Made by a program: the position numbers and the translations under genes. A stretch of 64,000 bases of DNA from assembly GCA_025201345.1 (NCBI GenBank), contig JAIXMG010000002.1:1860001-1924000 (forward strand), given 5' to 3'. Origin of the DNA: Thamnidium elegans. Taxonomy: Eukaryota > Mucoromycota > Mucoromycetes > Mucorales > Mucoraceae. This document shows, piece after piece, positions 20,468 through 33,458 of this stretch; position 1 is the first letter of the stretch; the number at the start of each line of letters is the position of its first letter. The notes beneath the pieces were generated by a model. That model had not been told where the DNA came from. It was given only the letters and a program-made list of their open reading frames with translations, and did not search any database.

Positions 20468-20755
20468 ATTTTGGTTAAGCGTAGATTAAAATAAAAAAAT
20501 TATTTCGCCTTTTGAATAAATAAATAAATATAAAAAAATATTTAATATTTGATATGATCGTTGTGTGTATTTTTTTTTTTCGGATGAATAAGGCCCTTTT
20601 GACTGCTTCATAACAATATCTTTTTTAGAGTGAACGAATGAAACAAGAAGAAAAAAAAATTCACTTTCCTTTTTCTTCCTTTGTATTATTTATTTTAATT
20701 TTTTCCTTCTCTTTCTTTTCACCTTTTTTTTTTGTTTTTTGTTTATTTATTTAAA

Positions 20756-21859
20756 ATGACTGAAGGTACCAGCTTTTTTCTTCTTTTTTTTTTTTTGCAG
20801 CTTTATATAAAAGTATTTAATGAAATTTACAGATATTAAGAATAAAATCAAGCTTGATGATTTAAAAAAAAGATATAGAACTGTAGAAGAGGTACCTTTT
20901 TTTTTTTTAAAAAAAAAGTTTTTTTTTTTATTTATTTTATACATGTTATAGGAAAATGATTTTCTTCAAGAAAAATTACTTCGAGCTCAAAAAAGTATTA
21001 AACGTCTTCGACTGGAAAGAACGTAAAGTAACGAAAAAATAGAAAAAAAATAAAAAATAAAAAAGTAACATTTTTTTTTTTAGTTTATTATTAGAAAGAA
21101 TCGATAAAGGTTATGATAATAGCAACGGTGGTACTAATAGTGACTCTGATACTGGTTCTGATCTATTATTGCATAATGACTTGATGGATAAGGTAAAAAA
21201 AGATAAAAAATAATAATAATAATAATAATGTTATATTGAATTACACGTGGTAATATCTCTAGTAGAATCATTTTTCAAATCAACATTATAAACATAACAA
21301 GCAACAATTTCAAGCAAACAATACAACCGTCATTAAACCTCCAAAAAAGAAGAAGGATCCTAATGCACCAAAAGGCCCTGGTAACGTATTTTTCTTATTT
21401 TGTCGACTTCAACGTGATAAAATCAAGGATGAAAACCCAGAGGAAAATATTGGTGATGTTACAAAACTTTTGGGTCTTAAATGGAAGAGTTTACCTAAAG
21501 AAGAGAAACAGGTAATGTACTTGTATAAAAAGTAAAAATTATGTGTGTATGTATTTATTCTATTATATAAGGTTTACTATGATACATTCAAAAAGGAAAT
21601 GGAAGAGTATGAGGAAGCTATGAAATCTTATAAAAGTTCAGTTCCTACTTTATTAAGTGATCCTCGAACCCAGTCATTGGATCTTACTGATTCCGCAATA
21701 GCGGAGTCCTCTTCTTCCTCGCCCAACATTACATCACCCGATCATCAAGAGGAAGTTGTTCATTTACCTACACTATCAAACATGTTGGATAATCATCAAA
21801 GTATCCTGCCAAAAGATCCAATTGACACCCTTTGGAAAGAGCCAATCATACACTCTTAA
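20756..21859 (+). CDS. HMG-box protein with N-terminal coiled coil (Nhp10-like)
   Basis: Six exons: 20756-20765 (10 nt), 20833-20891, 20952-21022, 21084-21192, 21266-21511, 21572-21859; 783 nt, 260 residues. Residues about 8-55 form a heptad-rich helix ([20 protein letters not shown], then [20 protein letters not shown]). After a Ser/Asp linker and a basic patch comes one HMG box ([19 protein letters not shown], then [19 protein letters not shown] and [16 protein letters not shown]). The coiled coil plus single box resembles INO80-complex subunits of the Nhp10/Nht1 type. That link is inference; a general nuclear HMG protein is the alternative. The second acceptor of the CTAGTAG pair before exon 5 is required to avoid a stop. 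Confidence 0.85.
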
Positions 21860-21997
21860 AACTAATGCAATTACATTTTAAAAAAAAAGCTTTTTCTTAT
21901 TTGTGATAAAATAAAGTATGTTATATCTCTAAGAAATATAAGAAATATATTTGAGTTTGTATGCATATGTAGTTGACGTGAGAGTATATATAATCAT

Positions 21998-22029
<32 letters not shown>

Positions 22030-22189
22030 GTGTCCATAGACAATAAAGGAGTACACAAGCATATGATTTTAGTCTTTTGAGTAGAAAAAAACACCTTAAT
22101 AATAGCCTTTGTTCATTTATAAAAAAGAAAGAAATAATGTGTAACGTTTAACATAAAAAACAAGTTTACTGTATATGCATGGCTATTGT
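21860..22189. other. Intergenic, HMG gene 3' side
   Basis: A/T-run-rich DNA with a T-run of about 28 at 22002-22029. No gene seen. Confidence 0.5.
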
Positions 22190-22400
22190 CTTTTTATGGA
22201 CAATGTTTCATACATAAGCGAGCTGACATTCAAGAAATGATAGAAGGCGAATGTACCTTATTCTCCTGATTTGAATTCTACTGAACGACTTTGGCCCAGT
22301 TGTCAAGTGTAAACCCAAGAGAAAAAAAAACCCCACTTCAAGGCTGTATCAATGAAGCCATATTTATGCTTTTGTTAAACGTTTGAAAGATTTCTACTTT
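22190..22400 (+). pseudogene. Short relic of a Tc1/IS630-like transposase
   Basis: Plus-strand traces of the DDE domain: FMDNVSY (second Asp, 22190-22210), then in a shifted frame HKRADIQEMIEG, and in a third position PYSPDLNSTERLW (22247-22290), the P-x-S-P-x-L-N-x-x-E block holding the catalytic Glu. The distance between Asp and Glu codons is about seven codons too short for DD34E, so at least one deletion and frame changes have occurred. It is a different copy from the one at 4.3-5.6 kb: it has SPDLN where that one has SSFLN, and it lies on the other strand. Confidence 0.6.
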
Positions 22401-23256
22401 TTTTTTAAAAAAAACATATTTACTTTTCTATGATATGGTTTTCTAAATATCATACTGGACCAAGAGCTGATAACTGCCCTCTATAAGAGGTACCTTTATC
22501 AAGCTGGCTTTAAACCATCTTTCAATTTAATTTTAAACTATAGAAACAACTGTTCGTCATTTTCAAGTATTATTTGACCAACGCATTTATAACTTTCATT
22601 AATATAGCCTCAACTTGATGGACAGTCCAAATAACCCACTTAACCAAAATGATAGGGAGAACAAACTGCATATATCTATATAATTATCTAACTTGTCTGA
22701 ATGAATTGAGAGTGAGCGTTGTGAAAATAGTAGATGTAGATAGGATGATACCCTTTTAAAGATTAATAACATCCCCTGTCTTGATCGAGTTCCCTAGTGG
22801 AACCAATACTCAGATATCAACAAATTGTATTCATATATGACGAAAATTGTTGCAAGTGTTTTCAAGAAAATATTCTGTTCTTTGTATCTTGTCTACCGCA
22901 TAATATGGTAATAAAATATCATATTTATTGCTAATAAATATATAAATATAAATTTGAAAATAAAGGAATCCATTAAAATTTTGCCAGAACGAGAACGAAA
23001 AAAAGGAGTATATCAATATAATACTTCAATGAAATCGTTAAATTGACGTTATTTAGAATTTAAATAACAAACATTTATTTGTCCTCCTTTTTTTTTATTG
23101 TGTATACATTATTAAGACATACAAGTCAACTTTATCAGAAAGATACATGTAAAATAGGTGTTTCAATATATATATATATATAAGCATGGTAATACGTGTG
23201 TACATAGATTTATTGTTTACAATTACATTTGTTCGAGGGGAGGGATGAATATACTT
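22401..23256. other. Intergenic, no gene seen
   Basis: AT-rich spacer that may include further decayed transposon DNA at its left end. An AT dinucleotide run lies at 23168-23182. Confidence 0.45.
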
Positions 23257-24309
23257 CTAAACTATTTCGTTGTATTCTGAGTTACATTCAATTGAAACAG
23301 ATTTAATAATAGCAGTAACTTTTTGATCCTTCTTCCACTATAGCAATACAATTAGTTGTTATATATTTTTTAAGAATATATTCAAAAAAAAAAAAAAAAA
23401 CTTACGTTGATAGGTCCCTTAGCCCATTCAGCAGTACTAGAAGGGTTACTAGAATCCCAAAGTCCAATTTGAACAGAGCTATAAAATAATATATATTGGT
23501 ATCATCATACAAAAAAAGAAAAACAATAAAATACTTACGTAGGATGAGTAGGATATTTACAAACTTTGTTCTTACAAGTCTCGGATTTTTTGGTAGTACG
23601 AATTACTTTACCATCTACTAACCACCGAATCCTTTCAGGGCTCCTATACAATTTTATAGCGTTAAGCGTTTATCACCTTTTTTTTCATTTTTTTTTCCTT
23701 ACCAATCAATGGTGTAACTGTGAAATCCATCAGCTGTATCTACACTATCGGTATTACCACCATTAATACCATATACAATTTCTCCACCATAAAAGTAATT
23801 GGTTTGAACTTTTTTTCGATCGCCACCAAGCATCTCAAAATCAATTTCGTCACCGCCTCCAGGGACAATTAAAATAGCAGCAGTAACAGCTCCAGGTGTA
23901 CCGGATGTCTTTAAGGTATACGTGACTTTTCCATACTGCAATAATTGAGATGCGACAAAGTTGGGAGAGTGCGGAGCAGAGTATTCATTATATGGATTAT
24001 CTATGTTTTATAGTTAGTTTTTGTAGCGAGTAAAAAAAAAAAAAAAAAAAAAAATTACATACTAAAATCTGAAGCATTGGTTTTTTGGATGATTTCTTTA
24101 GGAGCATCAAGAACTAATTGAAGACCACTATCGATAATTTTCCAAGACGACGTAGCGCCAGATTCCTCGGTCCAGTCTCCGAGCCCGTCTTTGAATAGGG
24201 TAGTGCCGCTGGTACACTTGTTGAGTTTCTTGCTGGCCGGAGCTGCGAGTAAGTTTTGAGCAAAACCTAAAAAGACGACAGTAGCGAGAGTAAGTTTAGC
24301 AAGATACAT
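23257..24309 (-). CDS. Secreted GH16 glycosidase/transglycosylase, Crh type
   Basis: Five minus-strand exons: 24063-24309, 23703-24000, 23539-23643, 23406-23478, 23257-23337; 804 nt, 267 residues. A signal peptide is clear (LAKLTLATVVFLGFAQNLLA). The catalytic motif DEIDFEMLGG (about residues 129-138) carries the nucleophile and acid/base Glu of GH16. The following blocks (FHSYTIDWSPERIRWLVDGK, then QIGLWDSSNP and AEWAKGPIN) match fungal Crh proteins, which link chitin to beta-glucan in the wall. Unlike many Crh proteins it has no GPI-anchor tail and ends NSEYNEIV, so it is probably secreted free into the wall. Each intron keeps frame. Confidence 0.92.
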
Positions 24310-25466
24310 TTTCGGAGTTTTCTTTTTTTCGAAAGATATGTATATATGTATATAAAATAGTTTTTTTTAACCCCTCTTTATATATACAATTTTTTTTTCT
24401 TGGAGCTGTGGAGAAAAAAAAAGGGCTATTATGCATAACAGCTTTCTTTTACCCTACATGTTTATTCGATTCACATTTACGCAGCAGTTCATTACGTTTT
24501 GTTGTTGTATAAATAGCACTTCTTTGTGTTATTTAAATAAAACAATAAAGAAATTTGTTTGATTGAAATTTATTTATATAGTTAGGTTCATTATACGTCG
24601 TACCTTTTTTTTATTGTCTCTCGAAATTTCCTCTGTAATTAAAGTTGGGTCCAGACTACTTAAAAAAAGACTTTTTGTAACAAGAACAAAAAGAGCTCGG
24701 AAAAGAACAGTCTCTTAACAAAGCAGTTAGTGATTTATCAGCATGTATAAACCCCCTCGAAAATAACAACTAAAAAAAAATGAGCTAGTTACTAACTGTT
24801 TAGAGCTTTTTTTTTTCAGTAATTTTTCATTTACCAGAGAACATATATATATATATATAAAAGTCTTTTATGCAGTTGTTTTACGTATTTTACGTATTTA
24901 TAGGAGAATATTAACCGCTTCGACTTTATTGATAAAAAAAAAACCTAGAAAAAAAACCCCCCCTCTCCAAAGAACTGAAGTAGGTATGCACTTGTACAGT
25001 AGATCTCTCTTTTGTTTACGCGTGCTAAAGATAGTATCAGAATAACCGGTACGTGACCTTGTATTGGGTTATCATGTACATATTAAACTTTTGCAAAATG
25101 ATTGTGTAGGCATTTCTAAAACATGGGCCCAATATCTTTAAATGCAGGTGATGTATATGAAAATTCAATTATGTAAAAAAAAAAAGGTATACTAGTTACA
25201 TCATGAGGATAAGCATGTATTTGGTATGAGTAGTTTGATTCGATATCAAGGAAAATTTTGAGGGGAGGGAGGAGGGGAGAGACCAATAGAAAAAGTTACT
25301 TTATACATATGTAAATGACGAATATATATATATATATATATATATATGCAACAAGAGGCCCTTTTTCATGTTGATACGTAGCAAATAATATAAAATACAA
25401 ATATATTTTATTTATAATAGAGAGCGAATGGAAGTAAGTGATAATAGGAATATATATATATTTTTT
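24310..25466. other. Intergenic, promoter of the GH16 gene
   Basis: 1.16 kb of AT-rich DNA between the start of the GH16 gene and the 3' end of the glycosyltransferase gene. It has AT dinucleotide runs (24846-24858, 25322-25346) and a TATATAAA-like stretch near 24350. No gene seen. Confidence 0.5.
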
Positions 25467-26606
25467 TTAGAGGTTCTTCAACTTCTTTTGCATTTTAGTA
25501 TGTTGAGAAAAAAGCTTATAAGGTTTGTACGCACCCGCAGCGACTAGACTTGAACCAGCTACGATACAAAGCACCAAAGCAGCGTACAAATCAATATTAT
25601 TTGCCTTGATATAGGACATACGAGTACTAGCAGGCACACGATGAGGAAGACGCCCGTTCTTATTGCTATATAGGACCTCCTCTACAACATCAGCACCGCG
25701 TATAATACCGTGTTCTGAATGAATTTGAGTCAATGCCTGCATACGTTTTACATTCTTAATAATCTCCCCTGTCTTGTCTGCCACCTTGTTAAACAATTGC
25801 GATACTTGAGCAGGGGATGCTTTACGGTTCAAGATATAACCAAGACCCTCGCGTTCAATGGTGAACGAGTTACTGGGTTGATCGCCAAAGAAGGGGAGCA
25901 TAAGCATAGGTTTTCCAGCATAGATGGATTCGTACCAAGAGCCAAGACCACCGTGTGATACAAACGTGCTTGTGGATGGATGTAACAAGATAGCAGTTTG
26001 TGGGACCCAGGACATCATCAAGGTATGCGAATTGTTGTTGGACAAGATATCGTGTACGGCGTAAGTGACACCGGAACTGGTAGTAACTGTTTCTGGAAAC
26101 AATTTGGCAGATTTGAAGATGGACCAGATAAACCCGTCAATGTAACCTTGTTCGAGACTCTCTAATAGCGTGGTCAAGATAAACAAGACGTCTTTTTTGG
26201 TGGGGATGGCGTTTTGACCAAATCCGATGTACGCAACTTTGTTGTGAGAGGTCAAGAAGTTTTCAAGGTCGGCGGTGAGTGGCGAATAGGATTTAGGGAT
26301 GATAGGACCGACTTGTTCAGCCATGGGACCGATGCTTCGCGCAGGCGTGTAGCCAAAGACGTTGTTGACTAATTTAATCGAGTGCTTCCAGGTTTCCTCC
26401 GGTGGCTCGAATTTGGCGTTAATACCAAGCGCTTGCTTACGAGCAACGATTTTAGCGGCGGCTGGATACATGTTGTAAAGCAAGGTCCAGGGCGCGATAA
26501 ATTTGGATTTGAAGCGCGAGTAGAGGGTTTCGAATTCAGTGGTGGGTTTCTCAAGAGATTGGATGTTATTGTTAATATAAGAAGCACCAGTTTCTATGGT
26601 AATGAT

Positions 26607-26663
<57 letters not shown>

Positions 26664-27315
26664 TTTGACTTACCAGAAGTAATTTCTAAAGAGGAAGTCA
26701 GGATGAACGGGATGTTTAAGGTCATTGCAGCATCTACACATACTTCCATAAAGTGATCGCAGAGAGCCAAATCTACTTTAGTACGGTTAAAGTAATCAAA
26801 CAAGATAGCATAATCTGTTTTTTTTAAAAAAAAATAATTAATAAAAAGTCTTTTTTTAAAAAGATAAATTGATGTGTACCTCTTTCATAATTGGTATTAA
26901 GTAAAGTAATCATTTGTGGTAAGACATCCGACATGGGTTTTCCATCACATACATCTTCCATCATTGTATTGTTTTCATAAAAGTCAGTTGGTCCTATATC
27001 GATTGTTTCAACAGTTGAGTACGGACGACCGAACCGAGTCTCCGTTGTCTAAAAAAAAGAATATGTTTATTTTTTTTCTTTTTTTTTTTTTTTAAAAAAA
27101 GATGTACTTACTGTAGTCAAGTATGAAGCCTTATGTCCTCGTTGACCTACTTCATCCAGAATAGAAAGAACCCAGTTATGATGAGATGATCCGCCTATCG
27201 ATGCACTAAAGGCCACATGCTTATAGTTTCCTTCTCTAAACGTTGGTTGTAATTCAAGTGCATTGACAGTAGCACAGACCAATGTAGCCGATAATAAAGT
27301 TAAACTTGCCTTCAT
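25467..27315 (-). CDS. UDP-glycosyltransferase, ER membrane type (GT1 family)
   Basis: Four minus-strand exons: 27112-27315, 26880-27048, 26674-26814, 25467-26593; 1641 nt, 546 residues. It has the architecture of animal-type UDP-glucuronosyl/glucosyltransferases: an N-terminal signal peptide (MKASLTLLSATLVCATVNA), an acceptor-binding half, then a nucleotide-sugar-binding half. The latter has SWVPQTAILLHPSTSTFVSH and GGLGSWYESIYAGKPMLMLP, the PSPG-like signature near residue 380. A membrane segment near residues 515-535 and a short Lys-rich cytosolic tail (KKLKNL) follow, suggesting an ER type I protein. Substrate unknown (sterol, xenobiotic or secondary metabolite are all possible). The intron 26594-26673 is nearly all A on the sense strand after its GTAAGT donor. 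Confidence 0.9.
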
Positions 27316-28689
27316 TTTTTTTTTTTTTAAAAAAAAATAAAGAAGTGTTTTTGAAATAAATAAAAAAAGAAGACTAAAGATTAAAAAGCTTACTATTTAT
27401 ATTAAAGCAATATATATATATAAGCTGTCTGACTTTTATAAACCTGTCTTTTAAATAATTTATAATCCTCTCCTATAATCAGATACATTCGTCTTCCCTT
27501 TTTTTTTACCAAGTTAGTTTTAAATAAATCTGTAATCCGATTAGCTATACATGCAGCGGATATGTGTAGTCAAACACATGAGAAATTGAGGGACAGAGGA
27601 TGAATTGATCCCGAGAAACTTACTACTAAATTATTCTTTTTAAAATTAAAAAAAGCCCGGATAAATTGTACCGCGTATACCCGTTTTTTTTTTTTTTTTT
27701 TGTTATGCTGTTGATGAGACATTTTATGTAATATGAAATAAACAATGCAACTACGTACTGTTTTAAGATATGTGTCTCATACCATGTATTTTGATAAAGT
27801 GAAATCTTATACATGTATAGCATTGTATCTTTTTTTTTAAAAATAAAAATCAGGCACACACACACAAAAAAGAGGGTCTATTACCGAAATGGTATAAATC
27901 TGATTTTCTAAAGAAGTTCCGAGACCAGTAAAAAAAAAAAAAAAAAGTCTATGCTCGGGAATAGATTGAAACTTGATTTTGACTGCGCTACAACGCAAAA
28001 GAGTAAATATTTTTGCGTGGACTTTCGGAGAAGTGTAAACAAGTTTTTTTTTGAGTCAAAGTTGATATTGATAAAGTTAGACCTTTTTTTTTTTTTTTTT
28101 TTTTTCGTATACGTGATACGACTAATCTATCTTATTTTAAAGTAACTAAATCTCGATCTTGTTTTAAAGTTTATTAGGAAATAAGGGACATAAGAGATTT
28201 TTAGTTTGACAAAATGTGTCTGTTATTTTTCTTATCTGATTTTGCACAGTAAAATAGATATGACTACGCAGTTTTTTTTTTCAGTAAAACTGTTTTCGTT
28301 TGTTTTGCAGTTTTTGTTTTTGCTGACTTTAAATGTTTAAAGAAGATCTACTAAATACCAAAAACTCCGTAAAAGAAATGTCCAATGAAAAAGATTAAGA
28401 TTTTTATATGCTTTTTTGACAGGTAAAAAAGGGATATTTTATTTGTTTGTTTTTAAGTGAATAATTTTTTTTTTTGCATGATTATACTTTATGCGAAATT
28501 GAGCTGTATACGAAAAGAAGAGATATTTTTTTTTTTTTTTTTTTTTTTTAAGCTGTTGTAAAAAAAAAAAAACGGAACGGGTTCATAGGAAGAAAAAAAA
28601 ATATATAAAAAAAAAACGACGAAAATACAAGAGAAACATTTTAAGGAAAGTGAAGGGGGAGGCAAAAGAAAAGAAAAGAAAAGAAAAGT
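27316..28689. other. Intergenic, no gene seen
   Basis: 1.37 kb of AT-rich DNA with long T-runs (28083-28105, 28527-28549) between two minus-strand genes. Small frames at 27626-27865 and 27951-28145 are homopolymer-driven and were not called. Confidence 0.5.
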
Positions 28690-30224
28690 TTAGTGGCAAA
28701 GCCCACAAGATAACTTTGACCAAAATCCGGCCGATTTCTTGGTTTGATATTGTTCTTGTCTTTGAACATTTTGTTGTTGCTGTATGTTTTGTTGCTGTTG
28801 TTGTGGTGGTTGGTCTTTAGTACGGTTATCTGTAATCTTTTTATTAGTGGTATGTTGACGAGCATTACGTTTTGACAATGTCTAAAAATATATATATGTA
28901 TACAAGTTAAGTATGTTATGTATTATTCAGTTAGAAAGTAATTTGCTTACCTGCCATCCTTTGCCGCTGTTGAGTAACATCCAATCGTAAATGTCGTCGT
29001 CTTGTTCGCCCACTTTTTCAATAGCTTTAGAGAACAGTCCGCGTAAGAAGTCATAATCAGGAGTTTCTTCGAAACCTAATTTACGTACATACTGGAGGTA
29101 TATACCGAATTCCTCTACAATGAAATAAAATGTTAATATATTAATATATTACTGTTACGTATTTTTTTTACCTGGGTATCCGTCGCAAAGATCTTTGATA
29201 GCGGTTGTTTGCTTCTTTTCACCAATCTTTTCATACTTTTGCTTATTGGTAGCAGCCTTTAATCCTTGCCAAGGTAAAGAACTTCTCAAGAAGTACATAA
29301 ATACATGACCTAAGGACTCGAGATCATCACGACGAGATTGTTCTTTTTTTTTTATCGGAAAGTAATAAGTAAACAAATAAAGAAGAAATTTAAATTATAT
29401 AGTTTACCTCTTCCCAAGTGAGTATTAATACTCATATAACGAGCAGTACCAGATAAACTCTTTCTTTCACGATAAGGAATATGTTGCTTTGTCTTTGGAT
29501 CTCTATATAATTTAGCCATACCGAAATCGACAATGAATATCTGGTTTTCTGTTTCCGTGCCAGGTTTGCCAACTAAAAAGTTGTCTGGTTTAATATCTCT
29601 ATAGATAAGGTTCTTTTCATGAATAGTTTGAACTCGAGTTAACTATTTTTTTTGATCTAGTTAGTTTCAAATAACGTCATTTTTAAGGTGTGTTTTTTTT
29701 TTTACCATTTGTTTAGCTAACATGGCAGTAGTTTTAACACTAAAGTGTCTGCCACAAGTATCAAACATGTCTTCAAGACTAGGTCCTAATAAATCAATAA
29801 CGAGAATATTATGAAGTCCTTCTTGACCAAAGTAATAGGCTGTTGGTATACCAACTAATAATAATTATAAAAACGAAATAGCTTAATACACACAATATGG
29901 GTTGTCATTTCTTTTGGTTCTTACTGGATCCAGCCATTATTTTATAAGTTCGATATTCGTCTCGTAATTGAGGTGCATCACTCTTTCTAGGTTCAAACTT
30001 GATGGCCACGGGTTGATTATCGAGCAAGTTAATACCTACGATAAAAAAAAGAAAAAAAAAGAAAAGTATTAGGTTTTGTACGTACACAAGTGCAAGTATT
30101 TTTTTTTACCTTCATAAATAATGCCAAAACTTCCTTCACCGATTTTCTTTCCCACTTTGTAATGTACACCAACTACATTATGTGAGTTGCCTGGACTAGC
30201 AGCTGCAGCAGATGAAGTAGGCAT
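28690..30224 (-). CDS. Casein kinase 1 (fungal Cki1/Yck-like)
   Basis: Seven minus-strand exons: 30110-30224, 29925-30035, 29706-29854, 29408-29642, 29172-29342, 28951-29114, 28690-28881; 1137 nt, 378 residues. CK1 Ser/Thr kinases act in membrane traffic, nutrient sensing and polarity. The kinase domain begins near residue 25 ([13 protein letters not shown], catalytic Lys in VAIKFEPR), with [20 protein letters not shown] and the CK1-specific [20 protein letters not shown] in place of APE. After the domain is a Gln-rich tail ending [11 protein letters not shown], whose cysteines suggest palmitoylation as in plasma-membrane Yck proteins (inference). The acceptor before exon 5 (AAAAAAAAAAG|AAC) has no pyrimidine tract. 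Confidence 0.94.
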
Positions 30225-30534
30225 TGTTTTGATGATGAGTTGAAGTGTAAGATGTTTTTATTAATAGTTAAATAGTAATTTAAAAAAAAAGTAATGTTGT
30301 AATTAAAAATATATATATGTAAAAAAAAAGGTTAATTATTAAGTTTAAATTATGGAAAAAAAAAGGAGAGTAATTAGTGCGGAAAAAAAAAAGAGAGAGA
30401 GTGAGAAAGAGCAAAAAAAAAAAAAAAGATATAATAATAGAGTGAGAGAAGAGAACAAATAATAAAAAAACAGTCAATTAAGAAAAAAAAAAGCAAGGTT
30501 TCCTATTATAGTAAATCCTCGGGTTTTTTGAATA
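30225..30534. other. Intergenic between two minus-strand genes
   Basis: 310 bp of A-rich DNA upstream of casein kinase 1 and downstream of the epimerase gene; presumably promoter and 3' UTR. No motif singled out. Confidence 0.5.
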
Positions 30535-32660
<2,126 letters not shown>

Positions 32661-32987
32661 TTGTCCACTTCTTATCCACCGTTTCACTTTTCTGTTGCTA
32701 AGCTCAATGTCATAACAGCTATGGTACTAATCACACGTGAACAAGCCATTTGCATGTTCTACCATCAGCCATACAACCAGCGAAAAGCCGAAGAATTACT
32801 GAAAGCGATCGAGAACATACACACTGAAATCTGCTACAGAGACGATCCTACGAAACCATTTTTGTGCTCAACTGAAAGTACAAACACTTTTGAATACCAT
32901 CGGTATCCTTCTTTACTGAAAAAGGATGTTACATGTGAATTAATCACTCCAATTCACTTTGAAATAAGGTATTGTTTCTACATTTAA
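32661..32987 (+). CDS. Uncertain ORF, 108 codons
   Basis: Plus-strand open frame with mixed, protein-like composition after an internal ATG at 32720 (MVLITREQAICMFYHQPYNQ, then EELLKAIENIHTEICYRDD). It ends shortly after EIRYCF; a possible donor (AAG|GTATTG near 32969) could mean the gene continues, but no convincing next exon is visible. It overlaps the end of the minus-strand ORF 32944-33180. No family recognised. It may be the remnant of a longer gene. Confidence 0.3.
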   Translation: MSTSYPPFHFSVAKLNVITAMVLITREQAICMFYHQPYNQRKAEELLKAIENIHTEICYRDDPTKPFLCSTESTNTFEYHRYPSLLKKDVTCELITPIHFEIRYCFYI

Positions 32988-33180
32988 ACTCTTGAAGCTT
33001 GTTTTGATTATTCAAAAGCTCATCTGAATTATAAACATGTATCGAATTAGTGTGTGGGAGTTTGTCGATAATTAGCTTGTACCTTAAAAATTGTTCCAAA
33101 TCTTCACAATTCGTTGTTAAGCCTGCAAAGTCAATTGCTGCAATGCATATCTTATCCTTTGTACGAATATATGCCAACAT
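32944..33180 (-). CDS. Uncertain ORF, 78 codons
   Basis: Minus-strand open frame reading MLAYIRTKDKICIAAIDFAG, then LTTNCEDLEQFLRYKLIIDK. Composition is protein-like but no motif is recognised. It could be an exon: an ACTAG precedes the ATG. It overlaps the ORF at 32661-32987 tail to tail, so at most one of the two is likely to be real. Confidence 0.25.
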   Translation of the reverse strand: MLAYIRTKDKICIAAIDFAGLTTNCEDLEQFLRYKLIIDKLPHTNSIHVYNSDELLNNQNKLQEFKCRNNTLFQSELE

Positions 33181-33458
33181 ATCTAGTGAATTGAAATGTA
33201 ATATGGTTATAATAAGTAATTAAAAAATCTCCTTTTATCCAACCATGATAAAACGAGGTTACTGCCGAGATAAAATTCACTTTTAAAAATGCCAAAGCTA
33301 TTTTTCAATTGAGTCAATTTAATAATGACCAATTTTTATTTTTTTTATAATCACCATTTATACTCTCTTTCGCTCTTTTACTTTTGTTTGTGCAACAGAT
33401 CTACCGTGTTTTTATTCCGGGTTTGGTAACACACATTTTTCATGTGGCAAATTTATTA

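Noticed and set aside
26594..26803. Poly-Lys and poly-Phe ORFs across the UGT intron
   Set aside because: They read through the intron's A/T homopolymer; splicing 26674 to 26593 restores the enzyme.
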